This document shows, one piece after another, positions 32,852 through 41,016 of a DNA stretch of 64,000 nt (position 1 is the first letter of the stretch; each line of letters starts with the position of its first letter). The notes below the pieces were generated by a model that was not told where the DNA came from, ran no database searches, and worked only from the letters and a program-made list of their open reading frames with translations. Position numbers and translations under genes: made by a program. The DNA comes from Amycolatopsis pretoriensis (lineage in GTDB: Bacteria; Actinomycetota; Actinomycetes; Mycobacteriales; Pseudonocardiaceae), in NCBI RefSeq assembly GCF_900107925.1, contig NZ_FNUJ01000006.1:372001-436000 (forward strand). Direction: 5' to 3'.

Positions 32852-34053
32852 GCGAGTCCTCCCGCGGGTTCGGCCCGCGTGGCCGGGGCGGCCGCGCGGG
32901 GTTCCGGCAGCGGGACCTCCGCCCGCACCAGCAATCCTCCCCCGGGCTTGGCCGACGCGCGCAGGGTGCCCCCGACCGCGGTCAGCCGCTCGGTGAGCCC
33001 GCGCAGGCCGTTGCCCGGGACGACCCCGGTGGCCGTGCCGTCGTCCTCGACCTCCAGCCAGGTGCCGCCCAGCCGGACCTTCACCAGCTTGGCGCCGGAG
33101 TGCCGCAGCACGTTCGTCACGGCCTCGCGCAGCACGTACCCGAAGGTCGTCTGGAACTCCGGCCGGACGTTGTCGACGGCGTGCGGCAGGTCGGCGTCGA
33201 TCTCCGCCGCCCGCAGCGCGGCCCGGGCGCCGACGATCTCGGCCGACAGCGACACCTCGCGGTACTCCGACACGGTGGCGCGGACGTCGGAGAGCGCGCT
33301 GCGCGTCAGGCCCTCGACCTCGCGGATCTCCTCGACCGCCCGCGGGATGTCCCCCGAGCTCTCCAGCACGCGCCGGGCCAGCCCCGCCTTGACGGTGATC
33401 GTGGTGAGGCTGTGCCCGAGCAGGTCGTGCAGGTCACGGGCGACGCGCTCGCGTTCGTTGGCCACGGCCAGCGTCGCGATCTCCTCGTTGGCCAGCTGCA
33501 GCCGCCGGACCGCGCGGACCAGGCTGGACATGAAGAACATCGCCATCGTCACCGAACCGACGGTGATCAGGTCGCCGTAGTTGTCGGCGAAGCGGCCGTC
33601 CAGCAGCAGGATCACCGCCCCGAGCAGCAGCGCGATCCCGTCGAGGAGCACCACCCACGCCAGCGGCAGCAGGAACACCAGCGCGGCCGTGCCGTAGAGC
33701 ATCACGAACGGGTTGACGTCCGCCACGGCGACCACGGCGAGGCCGAGGGCGAGCATCCACACGCTGTAGGCGAACCGGAACGGGCGGCTGCGGTCGAACA
33801 CCACCGGGAACAGCGCGTAGGAGACCGCCACGCCGTAGACCAGCACCCACATCGCCACCACGCCGGGCGTCACCCGGTCCACGGCCAGCAGCCGCTTCGT
33901 CGCCGGGAGGAGGTAAGGCAGGGTGAACACGATCGACAGGACCGGCCACCGGAGCTTGTCCGGCCCGGTGCGGCCGCGGTTGGGCGGCGGGTCCTCCCAC
34001 CAGGTTTCCCGCGTGCCCAGCCCGTACTTCCGGTTCAGGTCGTCCTCGGCCAT
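32848..34053 (-). CDS. DesK-like sensor histidine kinase
   Basis: A 401-residue membrane kinase. About six hydrophobic helices cover residues 35-185 with short loops, as in DesK-type sensors that detect membrane state or membrane-active compounds. The phosphoacceptor His lies in RVARDLHDLLGHSLTTITVK; the ATPase part has LREAVTNVLRHSGA and GNGLRGLTERL. The C-terminus is alanine/proline-rich. It sits 16 bases after the permease gene in an ABC-ABC-kinase-regulator operon, an arrangement common for antimicrobial-peptide or envelope-stress detoxification. Confidence 0.9.
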   Translation of the reverse strand: MAEDDLNRKYGLGTRETWWEDPPPNRGRTGPDKLRWPVLSIVFTLPYLLPATKRLLAVDRVTPGVVAMWVLVYGVAVSYALFPVVFDRSRPFRFAYSVWMLALGLAVVAVADVNPFVMLYGTAALVFLLPLAWVVLLDGIALLLGAVILLLDGRFADNYGDLITVGSVTMAMFFMSSLVRAVRRLQLANEEIATLAVANERERVARDLHDLLGHSLTTITVKAGLARRVLESSGDIPRAVEEIREVEGLTRSALSDVRATVSEYREVSLSAEIVGARAALRAAEIDADLPHAVDNVRPEFQTTFGYVLREAVTNVLRHSGAKLVKVRLGGTWLEVEDDGTATGVVPGNGLRGLTERLTAVGGTLRASAKPGGGLLVRAEVPLPEPRAAAPATRAEPAGGLA

Positions 34054-34069
34054 GCTTCCCCTCCGGCCC

Positions 34070-34807
34070 TCAGACGCGGGCGCTGTCCTTACGGTAACGC
34101 CTGATCACCAGCGCTCCGAGCACGACCGTCCACGCCGCGAGCACGCCGACGGCCGTCGGCAGCGAGACCACCATGTCGCTGGTCACGGCGGGTCGCGCGA
34201 CCTGCAGCACCCAGTACGTCGGCATGATCTGCGCGACGTCGTGCATCCAGGCCGGCATGCCCTCCAGGGGGATCCACAGGCCGCCGAGGAAGCCCATGCC
34301 GAGCGTGACGATCATGCTGATCGGCTGCATCGTCTCCGGCGTGCCGAACTGCCCGATCAGCAGGCCCAGCAGGACCAGCGGGAGGGTGCCCAGCCAGACG
34401 CCGGCGAAGATCCGGATCCAGCCCGCGGCGTCGAGGTGCACGCCCTCGACGGTGACGGCCAGCAGCGGCACGAGGATCAGCGCGGGCAGCCCGACGAGCA
34501 TGCCGGAGAGGCCCTTGCCCGCCAGGTACCCGGTGCCGGTGAGCGGGGTCAGCCGCAGCTGCCGCTGCCACCCGAGGGCACGTTCCAGGGCGAGCCGGCC
34601 GCCGCTGGTGTTGGCCGCGGCGAACGTCCCGAACGTCATCATGTTGATCATGATCACGGCGGCGAACTGCGCGTGCTCCGGCGCGTCCGCCTTGATGAAG
34701 ACGTTGGCCTGCAACAGGAACATCAGGACCGGGAACGCGACGACGAAGACCAGGAACCGCGGCTGCCGGAAGTTGCGGCGGATTTCGGTGAGCAGGTAGG
34801 TGGTCAT
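34070..34807 (-). CDS. ABC-2 type transporter permease
   Basis: A 245-residue permease with six predicted helices. It begins MTTYLLTEIRRNFRQPRFLV, and contains ERALGWQRQLRLTPLTGTGY (cytoplasmic loop) and MQPISMIVTLGMGFLGGLWI, which are typical of ABC-2 membrane subunits near DesKR-like systems. It overlaps the ATPase gene by four bases (ATGA). The substrate is not known; export of a lipid or antimicrobial compound is plausible. Confidence 0.88.
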   Translation of the reverse strand: MTTYLLTEIRRNFRQPRFLVFVVAFPVLMFLLQANVFIKADAPEHAQFAAVIMINMMTFGTFAAANTSGGRLALERALGWQRQLRLTPLTGTGYLAGKGLSGMLVGLPALILVPLLAVTVEGVHLDAAGWIRIFAGVWLGTLPLVLLGLLIGQFGTPETMQPISMIVTLGMGFLGGLWIPLEGMPAWMHDVAQIMPTYWVLQVARPAVTSDMVVSLPTAVGVLAAWTVVLGALVIRRYRKDSARV

Positions 34808-35736
34808 CGTACGGACTCCGGGGTCTCGTCGGCGGTCAGGGAGAGGAAGGCACCTTCGAGGCCGACGGCGCCGATCTCGACGTCGTGCACGGCGGGCACC
34901 GCGGCCTTGAGCGCCCAGAGCGTCGCGTCGGAGTCGCCGCTGGAGATCGCGACGCGGTCGCCGCGCAGCTCGAACTCCTTGACGCCGGGCAGCGCCGCGA
35001 TGACGGCGTCGGTGGCGCCCGGGACGGCGGCGCGCAGCGTCCGGCCGCCGGCCAGCGCGCGGACCTCGGCGACGCTCCCGTCCGCGACGACCCGGCCGCG
35101 CCGCATCAGCACCACCCGGTCGGCGAACTCCTCGGCCTCTTCGAGGTAGTGCGTGGCGAACAGGACCGTGCGGCCGGACTCGGTGAACGCGTACATCGAC
35201 TGCCAGAACTCCCGGCGCGTGCCGACGTCCATCGCGGCGGTCGGCTCGTCGAGGATGAGCAGGTCGGGGTCGCTGACCAGGGCGACGGCGAAGCGCACGC
35301 GCTGCTTCTGCCCGCCGGAGAGCTTGTTCGCGCGGCGGCCGGCCAGCTCCTCGATCCCGGCGGCGCGCAGCGCCTCGGCGACCGGCAGCGGCTTGCGGTG
35401 CAGCGCCGCGACCATGCCCACGGTTTCGGCGACGGTCAGGTCGTCCATCAGGGCGCCGCCCTGCAGCATCGCGCCGATCAGCCCGGCGCGGACGGCGTCG
35501 ATCGGCTTGCGCCCGAACACGCGGACGTCGCCGCTGTCCGGCGCGGTCAGGCCGAGGATCATGTCGACGGTGGTGGACTTGCCGGCGCCGTTGGGGCCGA
35601 GCAGGGCGACCACTTCGCCCGGGGCGATCGTGAGGTCGACGCCGTCGACCGCGTGCACGTCGCCGTAGTGCTTGCGCAGGCCGGTGAGGTGGACCGCGGC
35701 CCCCGCCGCCACCGCCTGGGAGTCTGTTTCTCGCAT
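34804..35736 (-). CDS. ABC transporter ATP-binding protein
   Basis: A 310-residue ABC ATPase. Walker A is LLGPNGAGKSTTVDM, the signature is NKLSGGQKQRVRFA, Walker B is LLILDEPTAAMDVG and the switch His is in FATHYLEEAEEFADR. The C-terminal extension of about 80 residues is common in DrrA-type exporters. It is the first gene of the ABC-kinase-regulator operon. Its ATG at 35736 is preceded by a GC-rich leader and by nested inverted repeats. Confidence 0.9.
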   Translation of the reverse strand: MRETDSQAVAAGAAVHLTGLRKHYGDVHAVDGVDLTIAPGEVVALLGPNGAGKSTTVDMILGLTAPDSGDVRVFGRKPIDAVRAGLIGAMLQGGALMDDLTVAETVGMVAALHRKPLPVAEALRAAGIEELAGRRANKLSGGQKQRVRFAVALVSDPDLLILDEPTAAMDVGTRREFWQSMYAFTESGRTVLFATHYLEEAEEFADRVVLMRRGRVVADGSVAEVRALAGGRTLRAAVPGATDAVIAALPGVKEFELRGDRVAISSGDSDATLWALKAAVPAVHDVEIGAVGLEGAFLSLTADETPESVR

Positions 35737-35780
35737 GCCCCCAGGCTGCCGTGCACGAAGCCCGGGTCCCCAGACCGTGC

Positions 35781-35807
35781 GTCACGACCTGACCGTGACA
35801 GGTGTCA
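35781..35807. promoter_or_regulatory. Nested inverted repeats upstream of the ABC-kinase-regulator operon
   Basis: GTCACG (35781-35786) and CGTGAC (35794-35799) form an inverted repeat with a 7-base spacer, and TGACAGGTGTCA (35796-35807) is a perfect 12-base palindrome that overlaps it. The cluster lies 45-71 bases before the ABC ATPase start and after the glyS stop. It is a candidate site for the operon's own response regulator. Confidence 0.5.
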
Positions 35808-35830
35808 GGGGTACCCGGGCCCCGGGTCGT

Positions 35831-37219
35831 TCAGCAGCCGATCAGGCGGCCGGCCAGGTAGGACTCCAGCTTGTCGATCGCGACGCGCTCCTGAGCCATG
35901 GTGTCGCGGTCGCGGACCGTGACGGCGTTGTCCTCGAGGCTGTCGAAGTCGACCGTCACGCAGTACGGCGTGCCGATCTCCTCGTGGCGGCGGTAGCGCT
36001 TGCCGATCGAGCCGGCGTCGTCGAAGTCGACGTTCCAGTGCTTGCGCAGCAGCTCGGCGACGGCCTTCGCCTTCGGCGTGAGGTCGGCGTTGCGCGACAG
36101 CGGCAGCACCGCGGCCTTGAACGGCGCCAGCCGCGGGTCGAGCTTCAGCACCACGCGCTTGTCGGTGCCGCCCTTGGCGTTCGGCACCTCTTCCTCGTAG
36201 TAGGCGTCGATCAGGAACGCCATCATCGACCGGCCGACACCGGCCGCCGGCTCGATGACGAACGGGCGGTACCGCTGCTTCGACGTCGGGTCGAAGTACG
36301 ACAGGTCCTGACCCGAGTGGTTCGAGTGCGTGGTCAGGTCGAAGTCGGTGCGGTTGGCGATGCCTTCGAGCTCACCCCACTCCTGGCCCGCGTTGAACGC
36401 GAAGCGGTACTCGATGTCGACGGTGCGCTTCGCGTAGTGCGAAAGCTTTTCCTTCGGGTGCTCGAAGTGGCGCAGGTTGCCGGCCTTGATGCCGAGGTCG
36501 GTGTACCACTTCGTGCGCTCGTCGATCCAGTACTGGTGCCAGCTCTCGTCCTCGCCCGGCTCGACGAAGAACTCCATCTCCATCTGCTCGAACTCGCGCG
36601 TCCGGAAGATGAAGTTGCCCGGCGTGATCTCGTTGCGGAAGGACTTGCCGATCTGGCCGATGCCGAACGGCGGCTTCATCCGCGAGGTCGTCTGGACGTT
36701 CGAGAAGTTGACGAAGATGCCCTGCGCGGTCTCCGGGCGGAGGTAGTGCAGGCCCTCTTCGGACTCGACCGGGCCGAGGTAGGTCTTCAGCATCATGTTG
36801 AAGTCCCGCGGCGCGGTGTACTCGCCACGCGTGCCGCAGTTCGGGCACGGCACGTCGGAGAGGTCGTCCTCGGACGTCTGCTTGCCGCTGCGCGCCTCGT
36901 ACTCTTCGGCGAGCTGGTCGGCGCGGAAGCGCTTGTGGCACGACAGGCACTCGATCAGCGGGTCGGTGAACACGTTGACGTGCCCGGAAGCCACCCACAC
37001 CTGGCGCGGCAGGATGACCGAGGAGTCGAGGCCGACGACGTCGTCGCGGCCCTGGACCACGGTCTTCCACCACTGGCGCTTGATGTTGTCCTTGAGCTCG
37101 ACCCCGAGCGGCCCGTAGTCCCACGCCGAGCGGGTACCGCCGTAGATCTCCCCGCTGGGGAAGACGAAACCACGGCGCTTGCACAGGCTGACTACGGTAT
37201 CGATGGTGTTCGTGGGCAC
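35831..37219 (-). CDS. glyS: Glycyl-tRNA synthetase (dimeric type)
   Basis: A 462-residue class II aminoacyl-tRNA synthetase that charges tRNA-Gly. Motif 1 lies around YGPLGVELKDNI; a zinc-binding insert has CLSCHKRF and CPNCGTRGEY; motif 2 is SFRNEITPGNFIFRTREFEQ; motif 3 is IEPAAGVGRSMMAFL. The C-terminal anticodon-binding domain follows (KLDPRLAPFKAAVLPL). The GTG at 37219 is the start. In mycobacteria glyS directly faces smtB-zur; here a sortase operon lies between them. Confidence 0.96.
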   Translation of the reverse strand: MPTNTIDTVVSLCKRRGFVFPSGEIYGGTRSAWDYGPLGVELKDNIKRQWWKTVVQGRDDVVGLDSSVILPRQVWVASGHVNVFTDPLIECLSCHKRFRADQLAEEYEARSGKQTSEDDLSDVPCPNCGTRGEYTAPRDFNMMLKTYLGPVESEEGLHYLRPETAQGIFVNFSNVQTTSRMKPPFGIGQIGKSFRNEITPGNFIFRTREFEQMEMEFFVEPGEDESWHQYWIDERTKWYTDLGIKAGNLRHFEHPKEKLSHYAKRTVDIEYRFAFNAGQEWGELEGIANRTDFDLTTHSNHSGQDLSYFDPTSKQRYRPFVIEPAAGVGRSMMAFLIDAYYEEEVPNAKGGTDKRVVLKLDPRLAPFKAAVLPLSRNADLTPKAKAVAELLRKHWNVDFDDAGSIGKRYRRHEEIGTPYCVTVDFDSLEDNAVTVRDRDTMAQERVAIDKLESYLAGRLIGC

Positions 37220-37303
37220 TCCACGCTCCGGAAAGCTTGCGGGGACGGTTAGCGGACTAGAACGTCCAGGGTATCCGCCGGGGCCCAGCCCTTTTCGCGC
37301 AGG

Positions 37304-37939
37304 CTAGGGCCGGGTCACCAGCGAGGCCGTCACGACGCGGTTGTCCTCGTAGCCCTCGCTGCCGCCGACGTACTCGCCACCGCAGGTGACGAGGAGCAGC
37401 TTGTGCGGGCCGTCGGGGTCGAACAGCTGCTCCGAGCGCCCGGCGAGCTCGGATTTGTGGATGGTCTCGGTGGTGTCGATCTTGTACACCCAGGCCCCGC
37501 CGGCGGCGTCGGTCAGCTTGACCTCCTGGCCCTGCTTGACCTGCCAGAGCTCGTTGAACGGGCCTTTCTTGCCCTTCCAGTTCACGTGCCCGGAGAGCAG
37601 GGCGACACCGTGGTCGGCGCCGAGCTTCGCGCCCCACCAGGCGGCCTCGTCGAGGCCTTCGGGGATCTTGAGGGCGCCGTTCGCGTCGAGGTCCTCCTGG
37701 ACGAGCTTCGCGGTGCCGCCGCTGGGGAGGGCGAGGTTCGCGGGAGCCTGGCCGGTGTCCTGCTGGGGCTGGATCGCGGCCGGCGTGGGCGTGGGGGTGC
37801 CGTTCGCGCCGGCGGGTTCATCCTTTCCGGTGAAGATGAGCAGGGTCGCGACGAGCGCCGCGACCACGAAGGCGCCGGCGACCCCGACGATCCACCAGCG
37901 GCCGGAGCCGTTCTTCTCCGCCGGGTTCCGCTCCTGCAT
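37304..37939 (-). CDS. Class F-like sortase
   Basis: A 211-residue membrane-anchored transpeptidase. One N-terminal helix (WWIVGVAGAFVVAALVATLL) is followed by a Pro/Thr-rich linker and a sortase domain. The catalytic triad is visible as His in LLSGHVNWKG, Cys in LLLVTCGGEY and Arg in EDNRVVTASL. The short active-site sequence TCGG fits class F of actinobacteria. The start at 37939 (MQERNPAEKN) is preceded by AAGGAGCAGC. It is the last gene of the surface-protein operon; a palindromic repeat (38015-38075) separates it from the other sortase gene. Confidence 0.88.
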   Translation of the reverse strand: MQERNPAEKNGSGRWWIVGVAGAFVVAALVATLLIFTGKDEPAGANGTPTPTPAAIQPQQDTGQAPANLALPSGGTAKLVQEDLDANGALKIPEGLDEAAWWGAKLGADHGVALLSGHVNWKGKKGPFNELWQVKQGQEVKLTDAAGGAWVYKIDTTETIHKSELAGRSEQLFDPDGPHKLLLVTCGGEYVGGSEGYEDNRVVTASLVTRP

Positions 37940-38014
37940 GCTGCTCCTTCGCTGGTCGTGCCGTTGCGAAGGTTCACATGCGGTGAGGGGCGGCGGGGGT
38001 TGCAGCGGATCGGC

Positions 38015-38075
38015 GGACGTCATGAACGACTCGTTCAGGACGCCGGACGCGGTGAACGACTCTTTCATGACGTCC
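38015..38075. repeat. Intergenic palindromic element with ATGAACGACTCGTTCA-type units
   Basis: GGACGTCATGAA (38015-38026) and TTCATGACGTCC (38064-38075) form perfect outer arms. Each arm continues into a TGAACGACTC(G/T)TTCA-like unit that is itself palindromic. A related pair of units lies at 40898-40952. It sits between the two sortase genes, and may be a small dispersed repeat or an mRNA hairpin. Confidence 0.7.
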
Positions 38076-38095
38076 GGGCGGGGGTGAGGCCGTGG

Positions 38096-38734
38096 TCAGC
38101 CGGTCGGGCGGGTCACCAGCCTGGCCGTGACCAGGCGGTTCTCGTCGTACCCCTCGGTGCCGCCCACGTAGTCGCCACCACAGGTCACCAACACCAGCCG
38201 GTGCGGGCCGTTCTGGGCGAACCACTTCGCGGCCTGCTCCGGCAGCTGCTCCTTCGGCAGCGTCACCACGTCGTCCACCCGGTACACCCAGCGGCCCCCG
38301 CGGGCGTCGACCACGCTCACCTCGTCGCCGCCGCGCATGCGCCACAGCTCGTCGAACGGGCCTCGCCGCCCCTCCCAGTTCACGTGGCCGGACAGCAGTG
38401 CCGCCCCCTGCGCCGCGCCCAGCTTCGCGCCCCACCAGGCCGCGTCGCCCAGGCCGCGCGGGATCGGGAGCACGCCCCGGTCGGTCAGCTCCGTGCGGAC
38501 CAGGCGGGCGGTCGCGCCGTCCGGGAGCCGGACCGTGCCCGGGCGCTGCTGCGCCGCGGACTCGCTGTCGGCCGGCAGCACCGCCGGGGCCGCGTTCTCC
38601 CCCGGCAGCGAGCCGGGCGGTGGCGCGGCGGCCTGCGTGGCCGTCGGCGGCAGCCAGGTCAGCACCACGACCCCGGCCGCGAACGCGGCCACGGCCAGCG
38701 CCGCCGAGACGGCGGCCAGCCCGGTCCGCAGCAC
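38096..38734 (-). CDS. Second class F-like sortase
   Basis: A 212-residue sortase closely similar to the one at 37304. It has an N-terminal helix (GLAAVSAALAVAAFAAGVVV), a proline-rich linker and the triad His (LLSGHVNWEG), Cys (LVLVTCGGDY) and Arg (DENRLVTARL). It starts at a GTG that directly follows the TAG stop of the upstream surface-protein gene, so the two are translationally coupled and the surface protein is the likely substrate. The repeated gene suggests duplication with some divergence of specificity. Confidence 0.88.
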   Translation of the reverse strand: MLRTGLAAVSAALAVAAFAAGVVVLTWLPPTATQAAAPPPGSLPGENAAPAVLPADSESAAQQRPGTVRLPDGATARLVRTELTDRGVLPIPRGLGDAAWWGAKLGAAQGAALLSGHVNWEGRRGPFDELWRMRGGDEVSVVDARGGRWVYRVDDVVTLPKEQLPEQAAKWFAQNGPHRLVLVTCGGDYVGGTEGYDENRLVTARLVTRPTG

Positions 38735-39820
38735 CTAGTCCGTCCCGGTCTTGCGCCGCCTGCCGAGCAGCAGCGCGACGGCCCCGAAGAACACCCCGCC
38801 GAACAGCAGGCCGATGCCGAGCGGGACGCGCGAGCCGTCGCCGCCGGTGTCCGGCGCGGCCGCGCCGAGGTAGCCGGCCGGGACCTGCGTCGGCACCGGG
38901 GCCTGCGTGGCGCCCGTGCCACCGCCGGTGCTGCCGGCGGCCTTCGCGACGAAGCCCTTCGGCACCGAGCAGCTGACCCCGCCGAGCACGATGTTCGTCT
39001 GCACGTCCTGGAGCGCGACACCCGCCGCGTCCTTGACGTGCGTGGTGATCTCGACGCGCCAGCCGGCGACGGCCGTGTAGTCGCCGCCCCGCCAGCCGTC
39101 CTGGCGGATCAGCTGGTCGAACGCGGCGACGCGGGTCAGCCTGAGATCGGAGACGCTGGTGTCCTTGCTGGCGTTCGTGATGTCGCCGGGCGGGCCGAGC
39201 CGCAGGTTCTTCAGCTCGAGCCCCGCGGTGCCGCCGGGCATCGGGACGATGCCGAGCCCGCCGCCCTGGCGCACCCACAGCCGGTTCACCGCCGACGTGC
39301 CGGTGAGCTTCGACGGGCTCGTGCAGTCCACCGACGTCTTCGCGCCTTCCAGCACGAGCACCGTGTTGTCGGACGGTTTCGCGCCGCCCTGCCAGGTGTC
39401 GCGCAGCGCGTAGTTCGTCTCGGCGACGGCGGTCGGCACGGTGGTCGCCTGCAGCGCGGCGACGACGTTGTGGTCCCGGCTCGGGACGCCCGCCGGGTAG
39501 GGGTTGCCGTTGCTGTAGCGCCCGAGGTCGATCTGGTAGTGGCCGCCGAAGGTGGCGCGCTCGCCGTCGTCCTTGGGGACCATGACCCGGTCGGTGCCGA
39601 GCTTGGACTGGCCGGGCAGCAGCGGGGAACGCTGGGTTTCGGTGATCAGGGCGCCGCCGCGCTGGCCCTCGCCGCCGATCCGGACCGACGCGATGTTGGC
39701 GAAGGAGACGGGCCCGGTCTTCTCGTCGACGGCCTGGCTCTGGGCGCCGGCGACCCCCGTTCCGGCCAGCGGGAAGAGGACGGCCGTCAGGACGGCTGCT
39801 TTCGTCACGAAACGGGTCAT
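38735..39820 (-). CDS. Secreted, probably sortase-anchored surface protein
   Basis: A 361-residue extracytoplasmic protein. The signal peptide is TKAAVLTAVLFPLAGTGVAG. The central part is a beta-rich domain of unknown function (FANIASVRIGGEGQRGGALI, YQIDLGRYSNGNPYPAGVPS). The C-terminus reads LGAAAPDTGGDGSRVPLGIG, a membrane helix and RRRKTGTD, so PDTGG is a candidate sorting motif in the classic motif-helix-basic tail order. The ATG at 39820 follows GGGGAGAC. Two sortase genes follow in the same operon. Confidence 0.82.
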   Translation of the reverse strand: MTRFVTKAAVLTAVLFPLAGTGVAGAQSQAVDEKTGPVSFANIASVRIGGEGQRGGALITETQRSPLLPGQSKLGTDRVMVPKDDGERATFGGHYQIDLGRYSNGNPYPAGVPSRDHNVVAALQATTVPTAVAETNYALRDTWQGGAKPSDNTVLVLEGAKTSVDCTSPSKLTGTSAVNRLWVRQGGGLGIVPMPGGTAGLELKNLRLGPPGDITNASKDTSVSDLRLTRVAAFDQLIRQDGWRGGDYTAVAGWRVEITTHVKDAAGVALQDVQTNIVLGGVSCSVPKGFVAKAAGSTGGGTGATQAPVPTQVPAGYLGAAAPDTGGDGSRVPLGIGLLFGGVFFGAVALLLGRRRKTGTD

Positions 39821-40084
39821 GTCTCCCCACTGCATCTGCTCGGGCGGGTCGCCAGCGTACGAGAAGCGACGAAACGCTCCGCGACAACCTTGCACCGTCC
39901 GCCACCACATGCGAAGCCGAAGTGGCAATATCCCACGAACTCACCCGAACGGGCTAGTACGACCGGCCGTAGTCCGCAGGCGAGGTGACGGAACGGGGTC
40001 CCGTCCGGGGGAACACTAGGATGGGCCGTGCCGTTATCGGCAATGACTACGGAATTCATGTCGCGGCGACGAGCGGAGGCGGGT
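39821..40084. other. Divergent control region of the surface-protein operon and smtB-zur
   Basis: This stretch separates the minus-strand surface-protein gene from the plus-strand smtB gene. No gene is supported. It contains the TTATCG motif at 40029-40042 and an imperfect palindrome around 40044-40060 (ATGAC..TTCAT), either of which could be a metal-regulator site. Confidence 0.5.
40029..40042 (+). promoter_or_regulatory. Candidate metal-regulator box upstream of smtB
   Basis: TGCCGTTATCGGCA has perfect 5-base arms around TTAT and lies 43 bases before the smtB start. A related sequence, TGGCATTATCGCCG, lies just before the convergent zinc-type permease gene at 42950. Binding by Zur or SmtB is inferred from position only. 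Confidence 0.45.
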
Positions 40085-40447
40085 ATGGCGACGGTGACCG
40101 GGGGTGGCGCCCAGCCGGGGCTCGCGGAGTGCGCCCCGGCGGCCGCGGCACCGGCGCACCCGCCGGCGTCGGTCCTGACGGACGCGGGCGACCTGCTGCG
40201 CGCGCTGGCGGCGCCGGTCCGGATCGCGATCGTGCTGCAGCTGCGCGCGGCCGACCGGTGCGTGCACGAGCTGGTGGACGCCCTCGACGTCGCGCAGCCG
40301 CTGATCAGCCAGCACCTGCGGGTGCTGAAGACGGCCGGGGTGGTCCAGGGCGAGCGTCGCGGCCGCGAGGTCGTCTACCGGCTCGCCGACGACCATCTGG
40401 CGCACATCGTCGTCGACGCCGTCGCGCACGTGCAGGAAGGAAAGTGA
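40085..40447 (+). CDS. smtB: ArsR/SmtB-family metalloregulator
   Basis: A 120-residue winged-helix repressor. The DNA-binding region is ELVDALDVAQPLISQHLRVL, with wing GERRGREVVYRLADDHL. Candidate metal ligands include Cys/His in ADRCVHEL (alpha 3) and Asp/His residues in the last helix (HIVVDAVAHVQ), the alpha 5 zinc-sensing type. The ATG at 40085 follows GGAGGCGGG. Its stop overlaps the zur start, the same arrangement as the mycobacterial smtB-zur (Rv2358-Rv2359) pair, where SmtB releases DNA when zinc is high. Confidence 0.88.
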   Translation: MATVTGGGAQPGLAECAPAAAAPAHPPASVLTDAGDLLRALAAPVRIAIVLQLRAADRCVHELVDALDVAQPLISQHLRVLKTAGVVQGERRGREVVYRLADDHLAHIVVDAVAHVQEGK

Positions 40448-40860
40448 TGAACGCCGCCGCGCCGCGCAGCCAGGCCCCGGTGCCCGGGCGCCGATCGACC
40501 CGCCAGCGGGCGGCCGTCGTCGAGCTGCTGAGCAAGGTCAACGACTTCCGCTCGGCCCAGGAACTGCACGACGAGCTGCGCAAACGCGGCGACGGCATCG
40601 GCCTGACGACGGTGTACCGCACGCTGCAGTCGCTGTCGGAGGCCGGCGAGATCGACGTGCTGCGCACGGACTCGGGCGAGGCGATCTACCGCCGCTGCTC
40701 GGCGCACCACCACCATCACCTGGTGTGCCGCCTGTGCGGCCGCACGGTGGAGGTCGAGGGGCCGGCGGTCGAGCGCTGGGCGGAGAAGATCGCCGCGGAG
40801 CACGGCTTTTCGCAGATCTCGCACACGGTGGAGATCACCGGGACCTGCGCGGAGCACTGA
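40447..40860 (+). CDS. zur: Zinc uptake regulator (Fur family)
   Basis: A 137-residue Fur-family repressor. The winged helix reads RSAQELHDELRKRGDGIGLT, then TVYRTLQSLSEAGEIDVLRT. Metal ligands are seen in RRCSAHHHHHLVCRLCGRTV and near GTCAEH; CRLC is half of the structural zinc site. Neighbourhood (smtB, glyS, uppS, recO) and sequence match mycobacterial Zur, which represses zinc uptake and alternative ribosomal-protein genes when zinc is plentiful. The ATG overlaps the smtB stop, so both are made from one mRNA. Confidence 0.92.
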   Translation: MNAAAPRSQAPVPGRRSTRQRAAVVELLSKVNDFRSAQELHDELRKRGDGIGLTTVYRTLQSLSEAGEIDVLRTDSGEAIYRRCSAHHHHHLVCRLCGRTVEVEGPAVERWAEKIAAEHGFSQISHTVEITGTCAEH

Positions 40861-40897
40861 CCCACGCCGGCGCCGCGCTCCGCGGAAGGTCGAACCG

Positions 40898-40952
40898 CAT
40901 GAACGACCCGTTCATGCCACCGGACGCGATGAACGACCCGTTCACGACGCCC
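40898..40952. repeat. Intergenic repeat with two ATGAACGACCCGTTCA units
   Basis: Two copies of ATGAACGACCCGTTCA (40899-40914 and 40929-40944), each near-palindromic, are separated by 14 bases and related to the element at 38015-38075. The pair sits between the convergent zur and TIGR03943-type genes and might also help end transcription. Confidence 0.7.
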
Positions 40953-41016
40953 GCCGCCCGCCAATCCCGGGCTAGAGCATCGCGCGGACCGCAGCCCGGC
41001 GCGGGGTTTGGCCGCC

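Noticed and set aside
29564..33580. Very long plus-strand open frame (over 1300 codons)
   Set aside because: It crosses the tandem-repeat array and runs antisense to dgt, the YdcF-like gene, a response regulator and part of a kinase gene; it exists because stop codons are rare at this GC content.
37220..37303. Glycine riboswitch or T-box near glyS
   Set aside because: The 84 bases upstream of the glyS start are too short and show no conserved T-box or glycine-aptamer sequence.
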